A DNA stretch of 64,000 bases from Thysanoteuthis rhombus (taxonomy: Eukaryota > Mollusca > Cephalopoda > Oegopsida > Thysanoteuthidae): contig OY735207.1 of NCBI GenBank assembly GCA_963457665.1, positions 40,553,316 through 40,617,315 on the forward strand, given 5' to 3'. Shown here piece by piece: positions 1 to 11,819 of the stretch (within the stretch, counting starts at the first letter, position 1; each line of letters opens with the position of its first letter). A program made the position numbers and the translations under genes. Below the pieces are notes generated by a model that saw only the letters and a list, made by a program, of their open reading frames with translations, was not told the origin of the DNA and ran no database searches.

Positions 1-1980
1 ACTTAAGATACCATCTGTCCCTACATTTCTTCTCTATCACTATTCTCTTATTAAGATACCTAACATTCGTTCGTTCCCGTTACATTCCTACCTTATTATC
101 AAACTACCTAATTTTCCAGGATTTCTATCACCTTACGCCATTTTTCAGCGAAATAGTGTAAGTTACTGTATCTAATTCACAAAAATATTTCTAGCATTTT
201 TTGACAACATCTTTCATTCATATAAATTCATTACATCATAATTCAGTCATCAAATTAATTCCCAAGGACCTCTATTGTCTTTCACAACCTTTCAGCCAGA
301 TAATGTATTTCATCATGGAAGAACGATTCTGGTATTGTTTCGATGAATACTTCGAAGAATCTTTCTTTTTATTCAAATTGTTCGAACTTCTGACCAATTA
401 AAGTCGCAGGTCTGGAAAATTCGTTACATGTGAAAGAACTTGCCATCCCAGCTCCATGATCTGAAGGACAGACGTTGTCTAGCACCCGAATCACCAGTCG
501 GCTTACTTTTGGAATACAGCGTTTCTCTTTCAGTGCATCATCCGAACTGTTGAATGATTCACATATATTTACCAATCCCTAAGTTACTCCATTTCATCAC
601 TTTCATTCTACGATCTTCCATAGCGCCCTTTGCCCTTTATTTCAAAATATCCGGGCACTTACTGCATTATTACAAGAACTTTCAATAATCCACTGCTTGG
701 CAACCGCTTTACCTTTCCGCAGATTAAGCATGGAGAGTACACAGCGTCGAATGAGCATTTTAAGTTCAGCCATTATTTTCATCAAAATAAACTAAGATGG
801 CCACTATAAATAGTTCATAAAGAGTTTGCACACACAATAGAAACTTAAAAAGATATCTGTGAGATTCCCATAACACTAATGCAAAAATAAAGCAAAAGGC
901 TTTTGTATCATAATAACTAAATATCGTTTTTTTTTGTTTTTTGTTGTTTTTTTTTTAGTTTGTGCTCATACTATTTTTACAAATTTGTGCCTGGGGTGCT
1001 CTTAATAAACAGTTCCTGCCCAGTGGTGTCTGATTTTGTACTCTATCGACGGCCATTTTCCTGTATTCATTAATTATCTGTCACCGTTTAATATTTCCTT
1101 GGGTTTTATTAGTTTTAGCTTTAACGTAGTTTGAATGTTCCTATTTAGGATCGTTGCTTCAAGTGTTCATTAGGCAGTTACGTCATTCTCAACCCGTTGA
1201 TTTTCCTCGAATTTTCCGTAGAGTTGTCCTCTATTCTCACCTTTCACTTCTTCTCTTTTCTTTTGTTGTCCTTAACATTATTGCTTCCTGAAAAGATGAG
1301 CACAGTCATTATTAAATCGTGTCCTCTAGGGTTTCATGTGGAATTGATTAAAAGTAAATGACAGATATCTGCTCCTTCGAATTCCCAATTCTGAATAGAG
1401 GATTAAAAATGCTCTTTGCGTCTGCAACACAAAAGTACGAGAATAAAAGTGTTGATTTTGTACATGCAAAAATCATTGGAGCTTATCAATGTGGAGAGCA
1501 TGATGTTACTGAATTTTCCATGTTAAGCATACAAGAGGAATTGAATTCTTTTCCTTCTATTGTCTTCCTAATATCTTTTTGATTCACTTATTTTCAACAA
1601 AAAAAAAACGGACTAGGGTTAGAGAATAGAAAAGACGTCACCAGGAACCATATTCGATAATAAGAATATTTAATGAAAAGAGATTGGACCATGCAAAATA
1701 ATTCAAACGATAGAATACTAATGGAGAATCTAAAGATATGGGAGTAAAGGCATGCAGCAATAATTACATCCCTCAAAAAATCACTAAAGAAGAAATATTG
1801 CCAGTTTAACCCCAAAATGAATTGCCATAGCGTTGATAATAAACTCGAGCTTAAAATATAATAGAATGAGAAATAGCTACACGAACTCATTTATGTTGCT
1901 ACCTTGTTTGTGCTTCTTTAGGCGAAGAAACCCAAACAGAGCAGAAACATAAACGTGTTTGTGTAGCAAATCCTGCTTCA
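1..1980. other. AT-rich sequence with no recognised gene
   Basis: Both strands carry only short reading frames (longest under about 100 codons) with no family resemblance. A T-rich tract with interspersed G lies at about 926-957. An A run near 1,600 sits beside a minus-strand frame rich in Phe, Ser and Tyr that looks like noise from T-rich DNA. I see no transposon domain, RNA gene or splice-bounded exon that I can support. Confidence 0.6.
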
Positions 1981-1994
1981 ATATATATATCTAC

Positions 1995-1998
<4 letters not shown>

Positions 1999-2041
<43 letters not shown>
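1999..2041. repeat. (GT)n microsatellite
   Basis: About 21 uninterrupted GT units follow a short (AT)n stretch (1,981-1,990). The Thr-His and Cys-Val runs in the frames crossing it are translations of the dinucleotide, not protein. Confidence 0.97.
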
Positions 2042-2042
<1 letters not shown>

Positions 2043-2869
2043 TACAGTATTGCAATGAATCTCCTTTGGCTTACATGATGTAGAACAATTATCTGCTTGC
2101 AACTTTAAGTGGCTTTGAAGTAATAGCAGGAAAGATACAGAGGTTGAAAAGGCAGCGTATATTTTCTTGACAGTATAACAGCTGTTATCTTCCGTTTGTA
2201 TATACATATTTCAAGCTCTACTCTAAACCAACTTGATGATAATTGAATAGAGCAATAATAACAAAGCATTGTAATAAAAGTTATGATAGATAGAAGATTC
2301 ATTTTTACCATAGTTCTTAGCAACATCGGCATACAAATGTTCTCTTTACTCATTAACTTTCACATTTTCGCCCAAAGTAAGCCTTTTACAGCTCCTGTCT
2401 GGCATATTGAAATCGACAGCACCTCTATTCTTGTCCTTTAGGGCCATTATTAAGAGAAAAAAACTGTGAATTGTTTGTGTTTGTATTTGACCACGGGTAA
2501 GTGAAACTGCAGAAAGCAAAACTGCCGATAGAGGGGGCAATTATTTTTACATATTGAGTTTTTACTCAAGTGATGTATGGTGACTTCCACTGGAGATCAA
2601 GTAAAAGCAAGTTTCCTAAATACTCCAGCATTTTCCAAGATTTGGTTGGTTTTGCGTTCCAGAAAACACACGTCTCTCCTCAAATCAACCAACTATATTC
2701 AATGGCAAGGAAACCAAACGACCACAGCCGATAGATCAGTTAAATTGAATTCAAAATGCTGATATTTTTATATTACCCCACTTAGAAAATAATGTTTTTT
2801 TTTCTTCATATCTTTAAAATATACGTCGGTTTTCTTTGATTATTAGATCGCACCTCCAGACTCACCCCG

Positions 2870-3050
2870 AAATAATAGATGAACAGATAATTGCATCTTG
2901 ATAACATCAATTAAAAACCATTGTTTCCTAAGAGCTTCGAAAATAGTCACTATTTTATTTGATTATCCGACTCTGATAGATAGATAACCAAAACATTACA
3001 TTCTTAGAGAACGTTGTTTCCAAAGAACTTCGAAAATAAGATCAGATTCC
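2870..3050. repeat. 93-bp tandem duplication
   Basis: A block around 2,919 (TTGTTTCCTAAGAGCTTCGA) recurs around 3,012 as TTGTTTCCAAAGAACTTCGA, with further similarity on both sides (the phrase AAAATAAG or AAAATAGT follows each). The offset is 93 bp. It is a two-unit degenerate tandem repeat of unknown family. The flanks at 2,042-2,860 and 3,060-3,350 hold nothing I recognise. Confidence 0.6.
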
Positions 3051-3354
3051 TTAATTGCAAGAACCAAAATTAGAAATAGTTTAAAATACTAAAAGCAAAC
3101 AGTTGAAAAGAAAATATCGTGTTTATTTCGAGTCAATTCTGGAGATTGGAAAAAAAATTACGTGAGAGTAAATTTGCAAAGAAAGAAATCGATAAAGTAT
3201 TCAAAAATAAAGATAATATTTGGCAATTTTGGAGAGTATCGCATATTTTGTGCCGATTTTCTGTCTGCAAAATCTAATACGACAAAAATTGCCCTTTACA
3301 ACTTTAAGATGATCCATTATCATTCCTTGATATATATGGATGATTGATCTCATT

Positions 3355-3425
3355 CTTCTTGTTCTGGTTGCAACGTTTCGGCCTATGTATTCATCCTCCT
3401 TCCTCTCAACTGATGGGTATATTAG
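3355..3425 (-). mobile_element. Penelope-like element 3'-end scar (hammerhead-type motif)
   Basis: Read on the minus strand, GGCCGAAACGTTGC (3,370-3,383) follows a TTGAGAGG box about 20 nt upstream. In Penelope-like elements the terminal repeats often carry hammerhead ribozymes with a CUGANGA box, a stem and GAAAC. Here GGCCGAAAC is good, but the first box has lost its C and helix II is not convincing. No GIY-YIG or reverse transcriptase frame is visible nearby, so this would be an isolated 3' scar. It resembles the motif at about 15.96 kb. The link to Penelope is inference. Confidence 0.35.
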
Positions 3426-3779
3426 TTTATGGATATACAGGAGTCACCTTGTAGAGTACTGTTTACAACTTGTAAACCAAACTAAGCTAAGATTAGTGAA
3501 TACCTCTACGTATGTAAAGGGTGTCTGCATGCAAGTGCACACTCGTACGTTTACTAGTAAATCACTATACATTATCTATTCAAGTTATAAATGATAGTAT
3601 TCTTTCATTTGAACAAAGCCTTCAATGTATTGCTTGCTTTTGACGGAAGTTGATTGAATCTGCCTTGGGAATTTCGACAAAGAAATGGTTGTTTGCTCTG
3701 GTGATATTTTACACCAATTAACAAGTTCAGATTATATAATGTGTGAAAACCATTTCACACAATTTGGCTTCCGGTGCTT

Positions 3780-4420
3780 TTTTGACCATCCCACTTTTTC
3801 TCTTTTGATTCTATTCGCAATATCTTTTAGTTTTGTATCATATAAACAACAAAAAAAGGAAATATCTATTTTGTATTTCTCCAATTTTTTTGCTTCGTTT
3901 TATTGGTTCACTTCACTCACACTTTTCATCTTTTCTCCTTTCTATTTTCATTCATTTGATTCTTCCTTTCTTATCTTCTTTCTTCCTTCGTTGTTGTTCT
4001 TCATTTCTCCTTCTCTCACGTTCTTTTTTTGTACTTGATTTCTGATCGTTTATTCATTTTATTTTTCCCCTTTAATTTTTGTGTATATTTCTGTTTCTTT
4101 CTTTCGTTCTCCAATCGTTTTTCTTTTTTTCCTTCAAACTTTTATTCAATATTTTTCTTTTCCTGTGACTTTCTTTCCAGTACCTCTTGTTTCTTAGCTT
4201 CTTCTTTCTTTCAGTTCTCTTTCTTCTTCTACTTTCTTTCCATCTTTCATTCTTTTTATTTGTATTTTTATTCCTTTATTTAACTTCAGGACTTTCTTCA
4301 TCGTTTCCTCATCCCTCTTTGTTTCTTTATGCCTTTCTTCTGTTTTATCTTTCTTTTATTTGATCACATTGCTCCTCCCAGTATTTCTCTCTCATACACT
4401 CTGTTCTCCCCTTTACGTAC
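3780..4420. repeat. T-rich polypyrimidine-biased region
   Basis: The plus strand is dominated by T and C with frequent TTTC and TTCT words, so the Phe/Ser/Leu-rich frames here are compositional. It is less pure than the tracts at 41, 46 and 62 kb. No gene is supported. Confidence 0.75.
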
Positions 4421-5420
4421 CACTTGATTGATGCAAAAGCTCTATTTTTTTTAAAATAATATCACGAACTCTGTTTTTATTTTTTTATAAATTTAATCAT
4501 CTCTTTATTGCTTGAAAAGTCAGTCAATTGTAATTCGTTGTTTACAAGCCATAAGAAAAATTCAGATGCAAGAAAAACATATACTTGCGGAGAAGAATCT
4601 CGGTCACCGTTTAAACACTTGTCTTTCTCTTCTTTCTGGACACGGAAAAGGTCATTTTGAACATGATAGTCATGAGGCAATTAAAATTTGATCTATGAAG
4701 AAAATCCAAAACGAAACAAAAATGGAAGCTATATCCAGGACAGCAAACAATGGCCCAACTGAAACGTAATCTTCTGGAGGGGAAACGTTACTCTCTGTAT
4801 TTGATGGGATTGAAACAGAATTCTTTATTACGAATCAAAGGAACCTGGGCAAAGTACTACCGAGCAAAGATACAGAAAGCAACTTGCTGGTTTGCCGGGC
4901 ACATTGGAACAGAAACGATCTAATACTTACCCTAATACAATGAGGTTCTTTATGTGAGCAAAGTAAAGAATTATGCCATTATTAAAAAGTAGCAGATGGG
5001 GCAGACGAGATAAGCAAAGAAAAAACAGAGAGTCGACCATATTTAAGAATATAAGGTTTTATAAATGATAAATTCCCCAAAATACGTCATGTATCAGCGT
5101 TCGTGAATACGTTATCTCTGACCTCAACATCGCATTAGAACACATTAGTCTGCTTGTCAGATATGAGTGAGAATAATACAAAGGCTGTAATCATTAAAAG
5201 AGACGGCCATAAACTAATCATTCCTGCATTGAGCAAAACGAAATACAGAAATGAAACTCTATGACAACAAGTTTAAAGCTAAAAGCTATCCTAAAACTGC
5301 AATATTCACACTTCTATTTCTGTACCGTTTTGAAAGCCCCCATAGAACGTTACCAAAAGACAGAAGGAAGCAGGAATCCAAAGATTAAAAACATTCCGTG
5401 CAAAAGGATTACAAATTTAC
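4421..5420. other. Unassigned AT-rich sequence
   Basis: No coding, RNA or transposon signature was recognised on either strand. The minus-strand frame at about 4,477-4,680 is short and unlike anything I know. Confidence 0.55.
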
Positions 5421-5601
5421 AATGAAACTTATTGCAAACTGAAATTTCGTTACGCAAAGAAGCAATTAACATTGATTCATAAGGGGAAATATTTTGAGCT
5501 ACAGCTGCCAAATAACCTTTTTCTACGTCTGCCAGTTTTGGGCTGAAGGTAATACCCTTGCAAGCTTTTTCAGGCTTTTCTGGTACCTTAGACACATCTT
5601 G
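5421..5601 (-). CDS. Candidate internal exon, product unknown
   Basis: On the minus strand a pyrimidine-rich stretch ending in TTTGTTAG (AG at 5,603-5,602) precedes an open frame beginning QDVSKVPEKPEKACKGIT and continuing for about 60 residues to a possible GT donor at 5,420-5,419 (CATT then GTAAAT). Unlike most frames in the window its translation has a balanced composition: Lys/Glu/Ala/Pro-rich at first, then a segment with NISPYESMLIASLRN. There is no simple-sequence bias. The exon would be about 181 nt, so a phase change is needed. I do not recognise the protein. Other frames also cross the region, and no companion exon with matching phase was found in the window. It could be a chance frame or part of an unrecognised element. 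Confidence 0.3.
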
Positions 5602-5603
5602 CT

Positions 5604-7440
5604 AACAAATATAGAAAATAAATCAAGATAAAGAACATATGTTACGGTGTTTCGAGGTCTCCTGTAAAACGAAGCGAATTTTTCGCAAGTCGGGATATCT
5701 GTTTTGAAAACAGCCCAAATCTTGAGGCGGGTGCTGGAATATTGAAGGGACTGCTGAAGCAAACAAAAAATAGGAATTAAGGGTTCACCATGTCTATGTA
5801 TTCTCATCTACACCACCATTATTGCTGCTGATGATGATGTCTCAACAATTCCCCTAAATATAAACATCTCTGATTTTTCAAGAATAAAAATGATGTTTTT
5901 CCTCATAAGTTTTTTCCTCGAATTCTGTTGCTTTATTCTTTTAAAATTATATTTCTTTAAAATAGACAATGGACAAAAAAGAAATTTTGTTCGAGGTATG
6001 CATTCTTGGTTTACAAAATTTACTTTTATACTTTTAAGAAATAAACTTGTATTATTTAGCCATACATAAAAATCTCGTTTTGATGGGTATTATGCTAATT
6101 CATTAAATAGCTTAACCGAAAAAAATATAAATAAATATCAGGACTTCGCCAGGGAGCTGCATGATTGTGAGAACTCCAAAGTAAAGAAGAAAGTGCTCGT
6201 AATCAATAATGCGTTGGAAACGGTCCCATAAACCTTCTATAATAATCAAAGGAAAAGGAGTCTCGACAAGAAATATTTGAGACCATTTCAATTCTGACAC
6301 GAATGTGGCGAGAATACCAGGAAAGTGTTTGAGATCTGGTCTTCTACTTGATAGCATCCAGACACCGTTGTTGTGAAGATGTAAAACGTCATTAAAAGAG
6401 ATTGAACTGTTAATCATATGATATTTGTACAAAGGGGATCATCTAAAAATGATTGATGCAAACCAATGGCATATGGACGCAGCAGAAACTGTCATAGAGG
6501 ATGTTTTTAAAGTGAAATCTTATAGGACCTTAAAATTCAAATGGCTCACCCAATCCAGACCAGGTGAGCAGATTGACTTATCGTAAACAAAGAGAAGAAT
6601 CTGTTAGATAATGCATACTGTATAGATGTTCCAGTAGACCACACAAGAATTGAAAGAAAGTAAAAAGCTGGAAAATATCAAAACCTTGTCAGTAATCTGA
6701 TAGAGTTGAGGAATATGAAGGTACAGACGTATCCATCGTTATAAGCACACTCGTGGAGGTCCCAAAGAGACTTGCAATGAAGTTGGAAGGCGTCTTCGTT
6801 TTTTGGGCCGGCACTCGAGGGATATCCACGACGAACCTATTTCTTTAACCAAATTTGCCAAATTTTGCGCCTGCACACTTGTTAATATTTAACCGGATTT
6901 TACAGTACTCAATTGACAGTCGGTCATAACTATTTTTTCTGGTGACTTCATTCAATCAAGTTTAATAGATATTGCTCAAAACAACTTTTTAATCCAACGA
7001 ACAGAATTCTATCTTTTATAAAAGTTCATGCATCTACTGCTTTTCGGTTATCGAATGAAAAGCAATCGAGAGCATCAGTCGCTCAAAGAATTTGAGGTGG
7101 AATAATTATTTAGAAAAATCCATATCCATTTTTCTGCGAGACTTCTCCTCATCATAATTTTTGATACGGATCATCCTGTGAGTAATCTTCGAATTTACCA
7201 AAAATGTTAATAACTATTTATTCCTTGGAGAAGGTTCTATCATTATCAATAACTTCCTTCCAATGATTTACAAGATTTATGATACCCTTTCTGTAAAAGT
7301 CTTTTGGTTTGGAGTTAAAGAATGTATAGAGGGTAGTTAACACCACCCTATGTAAATAACTAGTTCACCATATGGTTATGAAAACTTTAAAATCATGTCA
7401 GCCGGAAAGGCAAGGCGGCGTTTCAATTTATTACGTCTTT
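5604..7440. other. Unassigned sequence
   Basis: Short frames only. The minus-strand frame at 6,112-6,432 (106 codons) has no recognisable motif. A GATGAT-rich spot near 5,827-5,842 is too short to call a LINE tail. I see no RNA gene or transposon domain. Confidence 0.5.
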
Positions 7441-8560
7441 CTAAACCTTATAACCATCGATGTAGAGGTCATAACAACGCCAAAGTATCTCTCAATCAAA
7501 AAGAATTCCTGGATCCAACCTAAAATTTAATCCCTTCTTTCTCACCCCTTGGCCCATCATTCCACAAAATTACATTGATATCCACTGTTTGAGATATCAT
7601 GAGGACAGATCGAGTTGAATAGAGAAATGAAGCAAGAAACAAAAAACGGACACTATCTCTCTATTAGAAACAAATCAGTGGATCCACCCTAACACTTAAA
7701 AGTGATTTGGTCACTTCTTACTAACCCATTTCCCAATCACCAACAAAGTTGAATCAAAATTCTTGGAGAACTTTGAGAGATATCGTGTTGACAAACATTA
7801 GCTATCAAATTTGTTTTTGATCAAAGGGGATATTTTGCAGGGTTTGTTCTTCATATGCTTTCATATTTTATGTCTGCTAACACGATATCTTATAGAATTC
7901 TTAATGAATTCCAATGCGATTTTGTGAAAAGTTGATCAACGAGCTAAAATTTCTCAGTGAATTTTAATAAAATCAAATGGAAAGGTGAGCCACAAGATAG
8001 AAAAGAATTGATTAAATTTGGGAGCTGATCCAAGTATCTGTTTTTGCTGTAGGGAGGGGGGTATTTCTATTTTTTTATAATACACTCCTACATTCGCGCC
8101 TGTCAGCTCATATCTCTCGAAAATTTATAAATGAATTTAAATGAAGGATGAGAGAAACAAGGGTAAAGAAAGATATTACTACCTTTAGGGATGGATGCAG
8201 AAATTCGTTTTTTATTCAGAGACATTCATGCACTTTTTTCTCCATAAATTCCCCTATTCGCTACTGTCTGTCAACATGATATCCCATAAAGTTCCTAATT
8301 GATTTTGATAAAATTTTGTCGAAGAAAAACGGCACGTAGTCAGGAAGATGTGATTGTATTTTTGATTTTGCGTTTTTCATTCATTTCTATATCCGCTTCC
8401 GTTTGTCCCAACTGTATCTCCAACCGTTCTCATTTAATAACAATGATGTTTGCGAGATGGTAAGGCACATAGTAAGGAAGATGTGATTAAATTTGAGAGC
8501 GGATCCAGGGTTTCATTTTGAAATTTTCAATTTTTTCAAAGATTGTGATTTTGACCACCT
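7440..8560. repeat. Degenerate ~160-230 bp monomer family, locus 1, with internal inversion
   Basis: Recurring blocks define the monomer. In plus orientation the order is ACGATATC, AAAGTTCT, an ATGAATTT-like word, ATTTTGTG, then TGATTAAATTT and GGATCCAGG. The first part (about 7,480-7,800) reads on the minus strand, with GATATCATG at 7,594 and GATATCGTG at 7,796. From about 7,880 the blocks read on the plus strand (GATATC-type words near 7,882, 8,110, 8,278 and 8,415). Divergence between units is high. Long non-coding monomers of this kind can be satellites or the cargo of non-autonomous transposons, and I cannot tell which. Confidence 0.7.
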
Positions 8561-8600
8561 GTCTTGGATTTTTCCCTGGTTAACAAAAAAAGTGTAACTA

Positions 8601-9066
8601 TTTTTTTCTCATCGTCATCATCATCAATAGCAGCAGCAGCAGCACCCTTTTAGCATCAGTCGTTCGACATAGACCTTCCTCAATATTTATCAGATCTCTC
8701 TATCATGGGCATCGCAGAGCCAGTTCTTACTGAATTTATCTAGCTCGTCATGCCATCTTACTTTCTGTCGGCCACGATTTCGCATAGGATCTCTGGAGAT
8801 CAACGTTGTGAGATGTGACGTCCAACAGTTTTCTGACATTCTTGCAACATGTCAAGCCCATTGCCATTCCAGCTTTCTAACAGGTTCTATGATATCTTGG
8901 ACTCCTGTTTTTTTCTCTGATATAATGTACTGTTTTATGATCTTTCCATGTGATGTTGAGCATGATTCTCTCATGTGCATGTTGCATGATTCTCAGTTTG
9001 AAGGTCAGTCTTTTGGTCAGGTTCCATGTTCCTACTCCATTGGTGACTATCGGTAGGATACATTCG
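8601..9066 (-). mobile_element. RTE-type LINE, 3' end (truncated)
   Basis: The minus strand encodes a degraded C-terminal region of an RTE-clade reverse transcriptase. CILPIVTNGVGTWNLTKR and LRIMQHAHERIMLNITW align with the better copy at 43.8-44.5 kb (CILPVVTYGAEKWNLTKR). The downstream WAGH and RDH segments are frameshifted. The 3' end carries the family's ATG/CAT-type tail, here at 8,601-8,640 as CATCATCATCA plus a CAG run. The polymerase domain is absent, as expected for 5'-truncated LINE insertions. The longest open part is about 67 codons, so it is inactive. Confidence 0.85.
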
Positions 9067-10596
9067 GGCCCAAACTCCAAGTTTTAATAATCCCCTGGTA
9101 TGCTTGAATTAAACAACGAGCCCTCTAGTAGTTCACAGACCAATGTATCAGGTAAATATCAATTTTGTACAACGGCCAGTTGTCGAGTCACACACACACA
9201 CATACATACATAAACGGGGGTTTCTCAAATCATAGTAAGGCTGAAGCACTTTCAATCATTATAAATTTCTTTTTTTATTTTGCTTCCTCTTATTTCTATT
9301 CTTTTTGTAATCATCGTTATTCTCAAACCTTAAAATAAGCAGCATGGATCAAGTATAAAGATAAAGCCTCCTGCGAGATTTTAACTGGTATCCCTCAATC
9401 TTGAAAACTTGTCCTAAATATTAAGTAAATATTCGTCAAAAATTAATAACTGACGATCCTTCCTTTGAAAAATTAGAAGACTATTCCAGCTAAAATTGCT
9501 TGAGTAAAAAAAAAACCCATAGCATTATTACGGCGTAGTGGATATCGGATCAAAAGATATGAATATACCCATAGCGTTTATTTGTATGGCGTCTGTTGTT
9601 CAAACTTAGACGACTTTATCAGTCAGGCATTGGTATGATAAGACATGCCCTCAAGATTTTAGAGATACTTCCATCATTTTTATCAAGTTTGGACAAGTGT
9701 TTCTTTAATCTTATTTCTGTTACTTTATCGCAAGGCTAAGATAGTTCTGACATTTATCCTACAACCGTTGAGTAAGCAATATGAATCGGAAATTAGTGTT
9801 AAAAAGATTTAAGAAGGACCTGTCAGACCTTATTACTTATAACTATTCTTTATCTAAGAAATTCAGACAACTCGAGACTATCATATCTCATACAGGTAGT
9901 GTAAGTACACAAACGAACCAGTGGCATATTATAAGGAATATTGTTATGTATTATTTTTAATAAAGAAATGAGATAAAATAATGCCCAGTCAAAACCCAAG
10001 AAAAATGAATACAATGCTTCACTGTTTCTGGAATCTTTGGATGCAAATTTTTCCTAGAGAATATTTGCGTTTGAGAAATAATTGAGGCGAGCAGTCTTCC
10101 CACATACAATTACAAGAGGAAATGTTCTTGGCTTCCTCAATTCTGAGCGTTGTTTGATTGTAATATAGAGCCATTCTCAGAAAACTTATTTTCTTTGAGC
10201 CCATTTCTCTGAGCTCACTAGGTGTCAGAAGTATTTTTTTTCAATTCTTTTCACTTGTTTTATGCTCGCGTTTTTTATGTAGAGAAATTTTCCTTCGGGT
10301 GACGAATCTCCCCAACCACCATATCCTTTCAGTTCATAGTGGTCTTCTTGAAACACCGAGGTTGTGGATGGAAATCAGTTCTTATTTTACCACATACCAT
10401 GTAGCTCTTTCGTCCTAGCAGGGGATTTTCGTATCCTTTACAAACTCTTTCGTATTTAGAACGATTTCAAATATCTATCCCCTTATCTGCATCGTTGATT
10501 GCATATTCAACTGATCCAGCAAAACTTATAGATTGAATGACGCGTATAAAATCTTATTACAGTGAAACCTGTGGCTTAAAGGAATAATAATTATTA

Positions 10597-10630
<34 letters not shown>

Positions 10631-11095
10631 TTGGAACCGTACCAAAGACACTGAAAGCGTGATTGTGGGAATTAGGGATAAAAAGGAAGGACTGAGACTG
10701 CGTAAACCACAGCACTGCTAGGAACTGCACGAACACTGAAGAAAGTGCTGAAAATATAAGATCTACGACCCCAGCTGTTAGCAGTGGCCTAAGAGGAGGG
10801 GGGGAAACGCCCAAATGGTGGTGGAAGTACAAACCAGAACACTGCTGTGATATGTGAGGGGGAGATGAAATGAGAGGAGGGCTGGAGATTCGAGGAGACT
10901 TACCGTCACTCGACCTTTTTTTTTTTAACCCCAAGCCCAATATGTATTTAGGGAGATCAATTTTCGATGTATTTTTTTACTGAATGGACTAATATTTTAA
11001 GAACTTTCTCTAATGATGTAATGGGGCGTTACATAATCTTTTCAAGTGATTCTCGAAATAATAGTATTAAATAATTCATTTTTTGGATCTGTAAG
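9067..11095. other. Unassigned sequence with a (TAG)n array
   Basis: It contains a short CA run (9,187-9,205) and an uninterrupted (AGT)n array at about 10,598-10,630, which creates the Tyr run in the minus frame at 10,557-10,940. That frame's remaining Pro/Ser/His-rich part has no recognisable domain, so I do not call it a gene. Confidence 0.6.
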
Positions 11096-11099
11096 GAAA

Positions 11100-11420
11100 C
11101 CACCAACGTGGCTTCTTCTATAGCGAAGACAACTAAGGTATTTCAAAGTTACGATCGTAAACGAAACTAATTCATTTCAATATATATTCGCTGTAAAAAA
11201 AGTCAATTCAGGAAGTCTTTGACCTCACCCCCTCCCATTTTAGAAGTTTTCCATTTCCTAGTTATACAAGCCAATGCAACTACGATATTTTGAAGTTACA
11301 ACCATAAACAGCACCAATCCATTTTGATACATACGTGCTGTGGAAAAAACACAGATAGGAAATCCCAAGCACTTTTTAGGCCTCACCTCCATTTTTTCTT
11401 TTTTTTACCGTCCCATCCCC
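11100..11420. repeat. 147-bp tandem repeat, about two units
   Basis: ACAACTAAGGTATTTCAAAG at 11,129 and GCAACTACGATATTTTGAAG at 11,276 mark successive units. Each is followed by GTTAC, a TAAAC word, a CATTT run, a GCTGTRRAAAAA block and a CCTCACC block. The offset is 147 bp. A partial third unit may begin near 11,440 (TTTTTCATTTATAAGTTATAC). Function is unknown. Confidence 0.65.
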
Positions 11421-11819
11421 GTTGACTTCATAAAAAAATTCGTAAGTTTTTCATTTATAAGTTATACCTTCCATTCGTTTCACCGTGTAGAATATATTTG
11501 TAGATGATTAATTCTATTTTCGCAGCATTTACTAGTGATCCATCAGTTAAATGACAGGTGATTAAATCTTGGACATCTCAATCTGCGAAAAGTATATAAA
11601 GAGAAATATAAAGAGAAAAGAGTAACTGGTTTAATAATCCAACACTGATATCTCAGCAAATTAGTATCACCGAAGTTTGCCAAATGACCTTCGTATTTTC
11701 ATCTTCCTACTTGTCTCTGGTTTATATTTTACTACGATAGCCAGTCTGTCTTGTAGATTAATGATAGCAATCAATCCGAAAATAAACCTATCCACATAAT
11801 TCAGCCAACTGAAGTAATT

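Noticed and set aside
4740-4810. GGGGAAACGTTAC as another Penelope hammerhead scar
   Set aside because: No CUGANGA-like box or helix partner lies at the right distance on either strand.
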